DNA of 64,000 bases from Streptomyces viridochromogenes (GTDB lineage: Bacteria; Actinomycetota; Actinomycetes; Streptomycetales; Streptomycetaceae), in NCBI RefSeq assembly GCF_001270495.1, contig NZ_LGUR01000025.1:1-64000 (forward strand), written 5' to 3'. A program made the position numbers and the translations under genes. Below the pieces are notes generated by a model. The model saw only the letters and a list, made by a program, of their open reading frames with translations, was not told the origin of the DNA and did not search any database. Positions 1 to 7,858 of this stretch are shown one piece after another (the first letter of the stretch is position 1; every line of letters begins with the position of its first letter).

Positions 1-102
1 GGGCTGTGAGGTCGGGGGCGGGATGGTCGCCGAAGTTGTGACGTCGGAGGGCGGGATCGACGCCGGGGTCGTGACGGCGTGCGGCGGGATCGTGGCTGAA
101 TG

Positions 103-121
103 GGAGGGTAGGCTAACCTAA
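103..121 (+). promoter_or_regulatory. Iron box (DmdR/IdeR-type operator) overlapping the start of the siderophore-permease operon
   Basis: The 19-bp sequence matches the actinobacterial iron box TTAGGTTAGGCTAACCTAA at 16 of 19 positions, including the complete right half. The same bases contain a -10-like TAGGCT (109-114), which would put the transcription start at about the GTG at 126. A bound Fe2+-repressor would cover the promoter, so the operon should be induced by iron starvation. Family knowledge: DmdR1 of Streptomyces and IdeR of mycobacteria bind this palindrome. The rest of bases 1-125 shows only G-rich sequence with no recognised gene end. Confidence 0.8.
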
Positions 122-125
122 CTGC

Positions 126-1169
126 GTGTTGGTCGACAGTCCTCCCGAACAGCGCGCGGAGCCCCGGTCCGCGCCCCCAACCCGACGGGCGATACGTGCC
201 GTTGGGCTGCTCGTCTCTGTCCTGATCCTTTTGGTCGTCGTGTTGGCGAGCATCGCGGTCGGGGCGAAACAGCTGTCCCTCGGGGAGGTCTGGCACGGCC
301 TGTTCACGGCCTCGGGGACCTATGGCGATGTCGTGGTCGACGACCGGATCTCGCGCACTGTCCTCGGTCTGCTCGCCGGTGCCGCGCTCGGGCTCGCGGG
401 TGCTGTGCTCCAGGCGCTCACCCGTAATCCGCTGGCCGACCCCGGTCTGCTCGGCATCAACGCGGGTGCGTCCGCCGCCGTCGTCACCGCCATCACCTTC
501 TTCGGTGTCACCAGCCTGAGCGGCTATGTCTGGTTCGCCTTCCTCGGGGCGGCCGCGGTCGGGGCGATGGTCTGGTTCCTCGGCGGCAGCCGGGGTGCCA
601 CGCCGGTGCGGCTCGCGCTCGCCGGTACGGCGATCAGTGCCGCCCTGTACGGCTATCTCCAGGCCGTGATGATCATGGACAACGCGGCGCTGAACAAGAT
701 GCGCTTCTGGACGGTCGGTTCGCTGACCTCGGCGACGGACGCGACCATCAGACAGGTCCTGCCGTTCCTCGTCGTCGGCATGGTTCTCGCGCTCGCGCTC
801 GCCCGGCCGCTCAACGCCATGGAGATGGGCGACGACACCGCCAAGGCCCTCGGCGCGAACCTGAACCGCACCCGGGTGCTGGCGATGCTCGCCGCCACCG
901 TGCTGTGCGGTGCCGCGACCGCCGCCTGCGGCCCGATCGTCTTCGTCGGCCTGATGGTGCCGCACGTAGTGCGCTCCTTCACCGGGCCCGACCTGCGCTG
1001 GATCCTGCCGTACGCGGCCGTCCTGTCGCCCGTGCTGCTGCTCGGCGCCGACGTCCTCGGGCGGATCGTGGCCCGGCCCTCGGAGCTACAGGTCGGCATC
1101 GTCACCGCGATCCTCGGCGGACCGGTCTTCATCTTTCTCGTACGACGGCGGAGGACGGCCCAGCTGTGA
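126..1169 (+). CDS. FecCD-family iron-siderophore ABC transporter permease (first subunit)
   Basis: This is a membrane permease of the BtuC/FecCD family that moves ferric siderophore across the membrane with the next two gene products. The 347 residues hold the usual chain of hydrophobic helices and the hallmark GxxLGLAGAVLQALTRNPLADP block near residues 80-105, followed by LGINAGA, as in FhuB and FecC. The C-terminal half carries GPIVFVGLMVPH, the loop that contacts the ATPase. The GTG at 126 lies about 12 nt after a -10-like element inside the iron box and has no useful Shine-Dalgarno sequence, so leaderless translation is likely. The stop overlaps the next start by four bases. No substrate-binding protein is visible here; it may lie upstream of the window or elsewhere. 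Confidence 0.92.
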   Translation: MLVDSPPEQRAEPRSAPPTRRAIRAVGLLVSVLILLVVVLASIAVGAKQLSLGEVWHGLFTASGTYGDVVVDDRISRTVLGLLAGAALGLAGAVLQALTRNPLADPGLLGINAGASAAVVTAITFFGVTSLSGYVWFAFLGAAAVGAMVWFLGGSRGATPVRLALAGTAISAALYGYLQAVMIMDNAALNKMRFWTVGSLTSATDATIRQVLPFLVVGMVLALALARPLNAMEMGDDTAKALGANLNRTRVLAMLAATVLCGAATAACGPIVFVGLMVPHVVRSFTGPDLRWILPYAAVLSPVLLLGADVLGRIVARPSELQVGIVTAILGGPVFIFLVRRRRTAQL

Positions 1170-2296
1170 AGACCGCGTTGAAGAGGGAAGCGAAGAGCGA
1201 AGTGAAGGTCGCGGCGAACAGCGAAGTGCGGAGCGCGGTGAAGAGCGGGGGGAGGCCCGCCCGCGCCAACCGTGCCGTGCGGTCCCCCGGTGGGCTCTCC
1301 GTCCGGCTGGACGTGCGGGCGCTGACCGTCGTCCTGCTGTTGCTGCTCGCCGCGCTCGGGGCCGGCGTCGTGCTGATCGGCACCGGCGACTTCCCGATCC
1401 CGGCGGGCGACGTGCTCAGGACGCTGCTCGGCGACGGGAACGCGGGGCAGGAGTTCATCGTCAACGAGCTGCGGCTGCCGCGGGTCCTCGTCGGGCTCCT
1501 GGTCGGTGCCTCGCTCGGTCTCGGCGGCGCGCTGTTCCAGGCGCTGTCCCGCAACCCGCTGGGCAGCCCGGACATCCTCGGTCTCGGGCAGGGGGCCACG
1601 GCCGGCGCGCTCGTGGTGATCGTGCTGTTCTCCGGGAACGCCGGCCAGGTCACCGTCGGCGCGCTCGTGGGCGGGCTCGCGACCGGGCTCGCCATCTATC
1701 TGCTCGCCTGGAAGCGGGGCGTGCACGGTTATCGACTGGTCCTGGTCGGTATCGGCATGTCCGCGATCATGACGGCGGTCAACGGCTATCTGCTGACCAA
1801 GGCCGACCTGGTCGACGCGGCCCGCGCCGTCGTGTGGATGACCGGCTCCCTCAGCGGCCGTGACTGGGCCCAGGTCTGGCCGTTGCTCGCGCTGTGCGCC
1901 GTCCTCGTGCCGCTCGTCCTCGCCAACGCGCGCGGGCTGCGGATGATGGAGATGGGCGACGACGTCTCGTACGCCCTCGGGGTGCGTGTCGAACGCGTAC
2001 GGCTGCTGCTGATGCTGGCGGCCGTGCTGCTCACCGCGGCCGCCACCGCCGCCGCCGGTCCCGTCAGCTTCGTGGCGCTCACCGCCCCGCAGCTCGCCCG
2101 GCGCCTGACCCGCTCGCCCGGGCCGAACCTGCTGCCCTCCCTGTGCATGGGCGCCGCCCTCCTCGTCACCGCCGACTGGATCTCCCAGCGGGTCTTCGGC
2201 GCCGACCAGATGCCCGTGGGCGTGGTCACCGGCGTGCTCGGCGGCGTATATCTGCTGTGGCTGCTGGTCACCGAGCGCAAGGCGGGCCGGATATGA
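1166..2296 (+). CDS. FecCD-family iron-siderophore ABC transporter permease (second subunit)
   Basis: This is the second permease of the heterodimeric siderophore channel, 376 residues from the GTG at 1166. It overlaps the upstream stop (GTGA) and has GAGG at 1151-1154 as ribosome site. It shows the same family signatures as its neighbour: VGASLGLGGALFQALSRNPL, then LGSPDILGLGQGA, and GPVSFVALTAPQLARRL in the cytoplasmic loop. Unlike its partner it has a charged N-terminal extension of about 45 residues with repeated KREAK/SEVK-like units before the first helix (residues 47-68), probably cytoplasmic and poorly conserved. The stop TGA sits inside the ATG of the ATPase gene, so the three genes are translationally coupled. 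Confidence 0.92.
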   Translation: MKTALKREAKSEVKVAANSEVRSAVKSGGRPARANRAVRSPGGLSVRLDVRALTVVLLLLLAALGAGVVLIGTGDFPIPAGDVLRTLLGDGNAGQEFIVNELRLPRVLVGLLVGASLGLGGALFQALSRNPLGSPDILGLGQGATAGALVVIVLFSGNAGQVTVGALVGGLATGLAIYLLAWKRGVHGYRLVLVGIGMSAIMTAVNGYLLTKADLVDAARAVVWMTGSLSGRDWAQVWPLLALCAVLVPLVLANARGLRMMEMGDDVSYALGVRVERVRLLLMLAAVLLTAAATAAAGPVSFVALTAPQLARRLTRSPGPNLLPSLCMGAALLVTADWISQRVFGADQMPVGVVTGVLGGVYLLWLLVTERKAGRI

Positions 2297-3249
2297 GCAC
2301 CGGCAGTACCGACAAGAACAGCAGTGGGCTGAACGACCGAAGGAGCACCGTGAACCGCCTGTCCGCCGACAACGTCACCCTCGCCTACGACCAGCGGGTC
2401 ATCGCCGAGCAGCTGTCGGTGGAGATACCCGACAACTCCTTCACCGTGATCGTCGGCCCGAACGCGTGCGGCAAGTCCACGCTGCTGCGGGCCCTGTCGC
2501 GGATGCTCAAGCCCAGCCAGGGCCGGGTCCTGCTGGACGGGCAGGTCATCCAGTCGATGCCGGCGAAGAAGGTCGCGCGCACGCTGGGCCTGCTGCCGCA
2601 GTCGTCGATCGCGCCCGACGGGATCACCGTCGCCGACCTGGTGGGCCGCGGCCGGTACCCGCACCAGGGCATCCTGCGCCAGTGGTCGACCGAGGACGAG
2701 CGGGTCGTCCAGGAGTCGATGGAGCAGACCGGGGTCGCCGAACTCGCGGATCGCTATGTCGACGAGCTCTCCGGCGGTCAGCGGCAGCGTGTGTGGATCG
2801 CGATGGCGCTCGCCCAGCAGACGCCGCTGCTGCTGCTCGACGAGCCGACGACCTACCTCGACATCCAGCACCAGATCGACGTCCTCGACCTGTGCGCGGA
2901 GCTGCACGAGGAGCAGGGGCGCACGCTGGTCGCCGTCCTGCACGACCTCAACCACGCCGCCCGCTACGCCACGCACCTCATCGCCCTGCGCGGCGGGGAG
3001 ATCATCGCCGAGGGCGCGCCGAACGACATCGTCACGGCCGAGTTGGTCGAGGAGGTCTTCGGGCTGCGGTGCCAGGTCATCGACGACCCGGAGACGGGGA
3101 CGCCGTTGGTGGTGCCGGCGGCGCGGAAGGCGCGCGAACAGGTCAAGAAGGAGCAGATCGAGAAGGATCTGGTCAAGAAGGACCAGATCGCGAAGGGGCA
3201 GGGCGAGAAGGACCAGGGCGCGAAGGTCGCGGCTACAGAAGCTTCCTGA
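2293..3249 (+). CDS. FecE-type ABC transporter ATPase, siderophore uptake
   Basis: This is the ATP-binding subunit that powers the two permeases. Walker A (GPNACGKST), signature LSGGQRQR, Walker B (LLLLDEPTT) and the switch histidine in VLHDLNH are intact, and the order and spacing match FecE/FhuC. Two starts are possible: ATG 2293, four-base overlap with the upstream stop, or GTG 2350, preceded by a strong AAGGAG at 2340-2345 and giving the more usual N-terminus VNRLSADNV. I list the longer form. After the conserved domain the protein ends in about 40 residues of Lys/Glu/Gln-rich repeats (KKEQIEKDLVKKDQ and similar), an unusual charged tail. Its last 17 bp overlap the convergent SCP2-like gene. 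Confidence 0.93.
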   Translation: MSTGSTDKNSSGLNDRRSTVNRLSADNVTLAYDQRVIAEQLSVEIPDNSFTVIVGPNACGKSTLLRALSRMLKPSQGRVLLDGQVIQSMPAKKVARTLGLLPQSSIAPDGITVADLVGRGRYPHQGILRQWSTEDERVVQESMEQTGVAELADRYVDELSGGQRQRVWIAMALAQQTPLLLLDEPTTYLDIQHQIDVLDLCAELHEEQGRTLVAVLHDLNHAARYATHLIALRGGEIIAEGAPNDIVTAELVEEVFGLRCQVIDDPETGTPLVVPAARKAREQVKKEQIEKDLVKKDQIAKGQGEKDQGAKVAATEAS

Positions 3250-3580
3250 GCACCAGCAGGTCGCGCACGCCCGCGTGCAGCTTCACCCGGCCCGAGCCCC
3301 ATGCCTTGGCGAAGTGCAGCGCTCCGTCGACCAGGGCGACCAGGTCGTCGCCGGCCATGCTCAGTCTGATCTGGGCCTTCTCCCGGGGTGGGCCCTGGAG
3401 CGTCTCGTGGACATGGATCCGGCCGCCCGCCATGCGGCCGGCGAACGTGACGTCCAGGTCGGTGATGTGGCAGCTGACCGAACGGTCCAGGGCCGCCGCC
3501 GCGGCGGCGTCCCCTTCGGCGCGCTGCATGTTGTCCGAGAGCTTTTCGAGTGCGGCGCGGCACTCCTCAGTCGTGGCCAT
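3233..3580 (-). CDS. SCP2 sterol-binding-domain protein
   Basis: This 115-residue protein is built almost wholly of one SCP2 (sterol carrier protein 2-like) lipid-binding fold: an N-terminal helix, then alternating strands around VTFAGRMAGGRIHVHE, an AQIRLSMAGDDLVALVDG segment and a final GRVKLHAG strand, typical of small actinobacterial SCP2 proteins. Role is unknown beyond a hydrophobic-ligand pocket. The ATG at 3580 is preceded on its strand by TACCGT at 3594-3589 with an 8-nt gap and no Shine-Dalgarno sequence, suggesting a leaderless message. The gene is convergent with and overlaps the ABC ATPase, and is divergent from the gene at 3623. Confidence 0.75.
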   Translation of the reverse strand: MATTEECRAALEKLSDNMQRAEGDAAAAAALDRSVSCHITDLDVTFAGRMAGGRIHVHETLQGPPREKAQIRLSMAGDDLVALVDGALHFAKAWGSGRVKLHAGVRDLLVLRKLL

Positions 3581-3588
3581 CGCGATCG

Positions 3589-3616
3589 ACGGTACCCCAG
3601 CGGTTCGGGGTAGCGT
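3589..3616. promoter_or_regulatory. Back-to-back -10 elements of two leaderless genes
   Basis: Two -10-like hexamers face opposite ways in a 42-bp gap. TACCGT (minus strand, 3594-3589) is 8 nt from the ATG at 3580, and TAGCGT (plus strand, 3611-3616) is 6 nt from the ATG at 3623. Neither gene has a Shine-Dalgarno sequence. No -35 boxes are convincing. The spacing fits transcription starting at the A of each ATG. Confidence 0.45.
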
Positions 3617-3622
3617 CTGGGC

Positions 3623-3979
3623 ATGAGCGACACAGTTCCGGAGACGGAGTTCCCGGAGGCGGGGATCCCGGCGGGGGACGTCCAGGAGGAGGCCGCCGCG
3701 GAGGCCGGGCTCGCGGTCGAACCCGAGTACGACCCTGCCGCCCCCGCCCCGCTGAACGTCCCCCGCACCCCCACCGGCGATGCCGACGTCGACGCCCAGC
3801 TGGAGCGGCTGGGTGATGCCGACCACCTCGCCACGGACGGGCACCTCGAGGTGTACGAGGATGTACACCGGGGGCTGCGCGACGCGCTGACCGCGCTCGA
3901 CGCCCGCCCGGGACCTCCGGCGCCCTCGCCGTCGTACGACCAGAGGGCGCCTTCACCCTCGTATGGCAATAGGAGCTGA
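3623..3979 (+). CDS. Conserved hypothetical acidic protein upstream of tlyA
   Basis: This is a 118-residue, very acidic, proline-rich soluble protein with no membrane segment or recognised catalytic motif. Residues 1-45 are Glu/Ala/Pro-rich and probably disordered. A short helical block follows (DADVDAQLERLGDADHLATD, then EVYEDVHRGLRDALTALD), which is the part I would expect to be conserved among Streptomyces. The C-terminus repeats APSPSYDQRAPSPSYGN. Its end overlaps or nearly touches the tlyA start, so it is probably co-transcribed with tlyA, nadK and recN. Function is unknown. Confidence 0.7.
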   Translation: MSDTVPETEFPEAGIPAGDVQEEAAAEAGLAVEPEYDPAAPAPLNVPRTPTGDADVDAQLERLGDADHLATDGHLEVYEDVHRGLRDALTALDARPGPPAPSPSYDQRAPSPSYGNRS

Positions 3980-3986
3980 ACCGAAC

Positions 3987-4802
3987 GTGGCAGGAGTCGC
4001 ACGCCGCCGACTGGACGCGGAGCTGGTCCGCCGGAAGCTCGCGCGTTCGCGTGAGCACGCCAGCCAGCTGATCGCCGCCGGGCGGGTCACCGTCGGCAAG
4101 ACCGTCGCGACCAAGCCGGCCACGCAGGTGGAGACGGCGGCGGCGATCGTGGTCTCCACCGACGGCAGCGATCCCGAGTACGTCTCCCGGGGCGGGCACA
4201 AGCTCGCGGGCGCGCTGGACGTCTTCGTGCCCCGGGGGCTCGTGGTGAAGGGGCGGCGGGCGCTGGACGCCGGCGCTTCCACCGGGGGTTTCACCGACGT
4301 CCTGCTGCGGTCGGGGGCCGCCCATGTCGTCGCCGTGGACGTCGGATACGGACAACTCGCCTGGACTCTCCAGAGTGATGAACGCGTCACCGTCAAGGAC
4401 CGTACGAACGTACGCGAGTTGACGCTCGAAGCGATCGATGGGGAACCAGTGGATCTTGTCGTGGGGGATCTGTCCTTCATCCCGCTCGGACTGGTGCTGC
4501 CCGCCCTGGTGCGGTGCGTGAAGCCGGACGCCGATCTGGTGATGATGGTCAAGCCGCAGTTCGAGGTGGGGAAGGAACGGCTGGGCAGTGGGGGAGTCGT
4601 ACGGAGTTCGCAGCTGCGGGCGGAGGCCGTGCGGGGAGTCGCCGAGAAGGCGTGGGAACTCGGGCTCGGGGTGAAGGGCGTCACGGCGAGTCCGTTGCCC
4701 GGACCCTCCGGGAATGTCGAGTACTTTCTGTGGCTGCGTGCCGGGGCGCCCGCCCTGGACCCGGCCGACGTTGACCGTGCAGTTGCGGAGGGGCCGCGTT
4801 GA
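3987..4802 (+). CDS. tlyA: TlyA family 23S/16S rRNA 2'-O-methyltransferase
   Basis: TlyA methylates ribose 2'-hydroxyls of 16S and 23S rRNA, which in mycobacteria creates the capreomycin-sensitive state. The N-terminal 60 residues form an S4 RNA-binding domain (RRRLDAELVRRKLARSREHA). The rest is an FtsJ/RrmJ-like SAM domain with LDAGASTGGFTDVLLRSGA as the SAM-binding loop and an AVDVGYGQL strand. I place the start at GTG 3987, which has AGGAG at 3971-3975 and gives the usual N-terminus; an in-frame ATG at 3963 would add 8 residues. Length is then 271. The stop overlaps the TTG start of nadK, showing tight coupling. Confidence 0.93.
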   Translation: MAGVARRRLDAELVRRKLARSREHASQLIAAGRVTVGKTVATKPATQVETAAAIVVSTDGSDPEYVSRGGHKLAGALDVFVPRGLVVKGRRALDAGASTGGFTDVLLRSGAAHVVAVDVGYGQLAWTLQSDERVTVKDRTNVRELTLEAIDGEPVDLVVGDLSFIPLGLVLPALVRCVKPDADLVMMVKPQFEVGKERLGSGGVVRSSQLRAEAVRGVAEKAWELGLGVKGVTASPLPGPSGNVEYFLWLRAGAPALDPADVDRAVAEGPR

Positions 4803-5704
4803 CACAGAACCGAGCTCGTACTGTTTTTCTGCTCGCCCACACAGGGCGGCCCGCGGCCATTCGCAGCGCCGAGCTGGTGGTCAAGGGACTGCTGCGGTCG
4901 GGGATCGGCGTGCGGGTCCTGGAGTACGAGGCGGCCGACCTGCCGCTGCCGCCCGAGGTGGGGCTCGTCAAGGAGGCGACTCCGCAGTGCCTCGACGGGT
5001 GCGAGCTGCTGATAGTGCTGGGCGGCGACGGGACGCTGCTGCGGGGTGCCGAGTTCGCCCGGGCGTCCGGGGTGCCGATGCTCGGCGTCAACCTCGGGCG
5101 GGTCGGGTTCCTCGCGGAGGCCGAGCGGGACGATCTCGACAAGGTCGTCGACCGGGTCGTCACCAAGGCGTACGAGGTCGAGGAGCGGATGACCGTCGAC
5201 GTCGTCGTGCATCAGAACGGCGACATCGTGCACACGGACTGGGCGCTGAACGAGGCGGCCGTGCAGAAGGCCGGTGCCGAGAAGTTGCTTGAGGTCGTGC
5301 TGGAGATCGACGGGCGGCCGGTGACGGGGTTCGGGTGCGACGGGATCGTGCTGTCGACTCCTACCGGGTCGACGGCGTATGCCTTCTCGGCGGGTGGGCC
5401 GGTGGTGTGGCCCGAGGTCGAGGCGCTGTTGATGGTGCCGATCTCGGCGCATGCGCTGTTCGCGAAGCCGTTGGTGACCTCGCCGGACTCTGTGCTGGCC
5501 GTGGAGGTGCTGCCGCATATCCCGCCGGGGGTGTTGTGGTGTGACGGGCGGCGGACTGTGGAGTTGCCGCCGGGGGCGCGGGTCGAGGTGCGGCGGGGGG
5601 CTGTGCCGGTGCGGCTGGCTCGGCTGCATCACGCGTCGTTCACCGACCGGCTCGTGGCGAAGTTCGCGTTGCCGGTTTCCGGGTGGCGGGGTGCGCCGCA
5701 TTAG
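4799..5704 (+). CDS. nadK: NAD kinase
   Basis: This enzyme phosphorylates NAD to NADP. The GGDGTLLRGAEFA motif (residues about 75-87) is the phosphate-binding signature, and NEAAVQK and STPTGSTAYAFSAGGPV are the conserved NAD-site segments of the PpnK family. At 301 residues it is normal length. The TTG start overlaps the tlyA stop by four bases. Translation depends on the upstream gene or a weak internal site, since no strong Shine-Dalgarno sequence is seen. The order tlyA-nadK-recN is conserved across actinobacteria, including mycobacteria. Confidence 0.96.
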   Translation: MTQNRARTVFLLAHTGRPAAIRSAELVVKGLLRSGIGVRVLEYEAADLPLPPEVGLVKEATPQCLDGCELLIVLGGDGTLLRGAEFARASGVPMLGVNLGRVGFLAEAERDDLDKVVDRVVTKAYEVEERMTVDVVVHQNGDIVHTDWALNEAAVQKAGAEKLLEVVLEIDGRPVTGFGCDGIVLSTPTGSTAYAFSAGGPVVWPEVEALLMVPISAHALFAKPLVTSPDSVLAVEVLPHIPPGVLWCDGRRTVELPPGARVEVRRGAVPVRLARLHHASFTDRLVAKFALPVSGWRGAPH

Positions 5705-5736
5705 CCCGTTCGCCGTGGTGTGAGGGGTGGGTCGGC

Positions 5737-5808
5737 GGCTGCGGGGCCGTCGTGGCTGGTCGCGCCCACGCGGCGGAGCCGCACATCGATACAGCCCCGC
5801 GCCCCTGG
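5737..5808. repeat. Streptomyces-type GC-rich intergenic palindrome
   Basis: Arms GCGGGGC and GCCCCGC enclose a second hairpin (GCGGC GGA GCCGC) and the phrase GTGGCTGGTCGCGCCCACGC. From memory this arrangement recurs between genes in many Streptomyces genomes. It lies between nadK and recN and could end or attenuate transcription. A related element sits at 49966-50039. Confidence 0.6.
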
Positions 5809-5926
5809 GTACCTCCACTCGCCTGGGTGACATGCGAGGCAGGTACACATTCGTCACCTGGACCTTCACATGACTGAGGCTGGGGGCCGTCGCACTCCCC
5901 GCCCCCGACCTCGTAAGGTCGTGTCC

Positions 5927-7657
5927 GTGTTGGAGGAGATGCGGATACGGTCGCTCGGAGTCATCGACGACGCTGTCGTCGAGCTGTCGCCGGGGTTCAC
6001 CGCCGTCACGGGTGAGACCGGTGCGGGCAAGACCATGGTGGTCACCAGCCTGGGGCTGCTGCTCGGTGGGCGGGCGGACCCGGCGCTCGTGCGGATCGGG
6101 GCCGAGAAGGCGGTCGTGGAGGGACGGATCGCCGTGCCCTCGGGGGCGCCGGTCGTCGTACGGGTCGAGGAGGCCGGGGCGGAGCTCGACGACGGGGCGT
6201 TGCTGATCAGACGTACCGTTTCCGCCGAGGGGCGGTCGCGGGCGCATCTGGGCGGGCGCAGTGTGCCGGTCGGGATGCTGGCCGAGCTGGCCGACGAGCT
6301 GGTGGCCGTGCACGGGCAGACCGATCAGCAGGGACTGCTGAAGCTGGCCCGGCAGCGGCAGGCGCTCGACCGGTACGCGGGGGACGCCGTCGCGGTGCCG
6401 CTCGCCAAGTACGGCGAGGCGTACCGGCGGCTGCGGGCCGTCTCCGTCGAGCTGGACGAGATCGTCACGCGCGCGCGTGAGCGGGCTCAGGAAGCCGACC
6501 TGCTGCGCTTCGGGCTCGACGAGATCGCCGGTGTCGAGCCGCGGGCCGGGGAGGACGTGGAGCTCGCGGAGGAGGCCGAGCGGCTGGGGCACGCGGAGGC
6601 GCTGTCGTCGGCCGCCACGGCCGCTCACGCCGCGCTCGCCGGTAATCCGGAGGACCCCGAGGGCATCGACGCGGCGACGCTCGTCGCGGGCGCGCAGCGG
6701 GCCCTGGACGCCGTGCGGTCGCACGATCCGGCGCTGTCCGCGCTGGCCGACCGGATCGGGGAGATCGGGATCCTGCTGGGCGATGTCGCCGGGGAGTTGG
6801 CGGGGTACGCCGATGACCTGGACGCCGACCCGTTGCGGCTCACGGCCGTCGAGGAGCGGCGGGCCGCGCTGAACGCGCTCACCCGGAAGTACGGCGAGAA
6901 CGTCGCCTCCGTGCTCGCCTGGGCCGAGGAGAGCGCGGGGCGGCTGGGCGAGCTGGACAGCGACGACGAGCGGATCGGGGAGCTGACCGCCGAGCGGGAC
7001 GCGCTGCGGGCCGAGCTGGGCGGGCTGGCGCAGGCGTTGACCGATGCGCGGACGGACGCCGCCGAGCGGTTCGCGGCCGCGGTGACGGCGGAGCTGGCCT
7101 CGCTCGCGATGCCGCACGCGCGCGTGTCCTTCGACATCCGGCAGACCGAGGATCCGCAGGGCGTGGAGGTCGGCGGGCGCGCGGTCGCCTACGGGCCGTC
7201 CGGCGTGGACGAGGTCGAGCTGCTGCTCGCTCCGCACCCGGGAGCGCCGCCCCGGCCGATCGCCAAGGGCGCGTCCGGCGGTGAGCTCTCGCGCGTGATG
7301 CTCGCCGTCGAGGTCGTGTTCGCGGGGACCGATCCCGTGCCGACGTATCTCTTCGACGAGGTCGACGCGGGTGTCGGCGGCAAGGCGGCCGTGGAGATCG
7401 GGCGGCGGCTGGCCCGGCTGGCGAAGACCGCGCAGGTCGTCGTGGTGACCCACCTGCCGCAGGTCGCCGCCTTCGCCGACCGGCAGTTGCTCGTCGAGAA
7501 GACCAACGACGGGTCGGTCACCCGGTCCGGGGTGAAGGTCCTGGAGGGCGAGGAGCGGATCCGGGAGCTGTCCCGGATGCTCGCCGGGCAGGAGGACTCG
7601 GAGACCGCGCGGGCGCACGCGGAGGAGTTGCTGGAGACGGCTCGGGCGGACGGGTAG
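5927..7657 (+). CDS. recN: DNA repair protein RecN
   Basis: RecN is an SMC-like ATPase that holds broken DNA ends together during double-strand break repair. The N-terminal domain has Walker A GETGAGKT and the RecN-typical VHGQTDQQGLLK. The centre (residues about 150-360) is a helical coiled-coil arm rich in Glu/Arg/Ala. The C-terminal domain has SGGELSRVMLAVEVV (signature) and TYLFDEVDAGVGG (Walker B), then VTHLPQVAAFAD. I use GTG 5927 (reading VLEEMRIRSLGVIDD), about 8 nt after AAGG; an ATG at 5870 would add 19 low-complexity residues and has no ribosome site. The product is 576 residues, normal for the family. Confidence 0.95.
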   Translation: MLEEMRIRSLGVIDDAVVELSPGFTAVTGETGAGKTMVVTSLGLLLGGRADPALVRIGAEKAVVEGRIAVPSGAPVVVRVEEAGAELDDGALLIRRTVSAEGRSRAHLGGRSVPVGMLAELADELVAVHGQTDQQGLLKLARQRQALDRYAGDAVAVPLAKYGEAYRRLRAVSVELDEIVTRARERAQEADLLRFGLDEIAGVEPRAGEDVELAEEAERLGHAEALSSAATAAHAALAGNPEDPEGIDAATLVAGAQRALDAVRSHDPALSALADRIGEIGILLGDVAGELAGYADDLDADPLRLTAVEERRAALNALTRKYGENVASVLAWAEESAGRLGELDSDDERIGELTAERDALRAELGGLAQALTDARTDAAERFAAAVTAELASLAMPHARVSFDIRQTEDPQGVEVGGRAVAYGPSGVDEVELLLAPHPGAPPRPIAKGASGGELSRVMLAVEVVFAGTDPVPTYLFDEVDAGVGGKAAVEIGRRLARLAKTAQVVVVTHLPQVAAFADRQLLVEKTNDGSVTRSGVKVLEGEERIRELSRMLAGQEDSETARAHAEELLETARADG

Positions 7658-7709
7658 GGGGTGTTTCGAAAGTCCCCTGCGGTGCCCGCGGTGCCCGCGG
7701 TGTCCGGAG

Positions 7710-7804
7710 CTGGCCGGCGGATCAGGCCGGCCGCAAAAAACGGCATCTCGTCAACGCAGATGGGCGTGCCAGGCCCCGCCACGCCGGCATGATCCGCCGG
7801 CCAG
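7710..7804. repeat. Long-armed perfect inverted repeat between recN and the next gene
   Basis: Bases 7710-7724 (CTGGCCGGCGGATCA) and 7790-7804 are perfect 15-bp inverted copies separated by 65 bp. The right arm lies about 55 bp ahead of the gene at 7859. The spacer contains an A6 run. Purpose is unknown; a looping operator or structured leader is possible. A tandem GTGCCCGCG repeat lies just before the left arm. Confidence 0.5.
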
Positions 7805-7858
7805 GCCCTGGCCCGGGCCGCGCGCCGGCGGGCGGCATGTGGCCCGTAGGGTGACCGG

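Noticed and set aside
3953..7618. 1221-codon open frame on the minus strand across tlyA, nadK and recN
   Set aside because: It is the antisense shadow of three well-recognised genes; high-GC codon use leaves the opposite strand open. The translation is Arg/Gly/Pro/His-rich with no domain.
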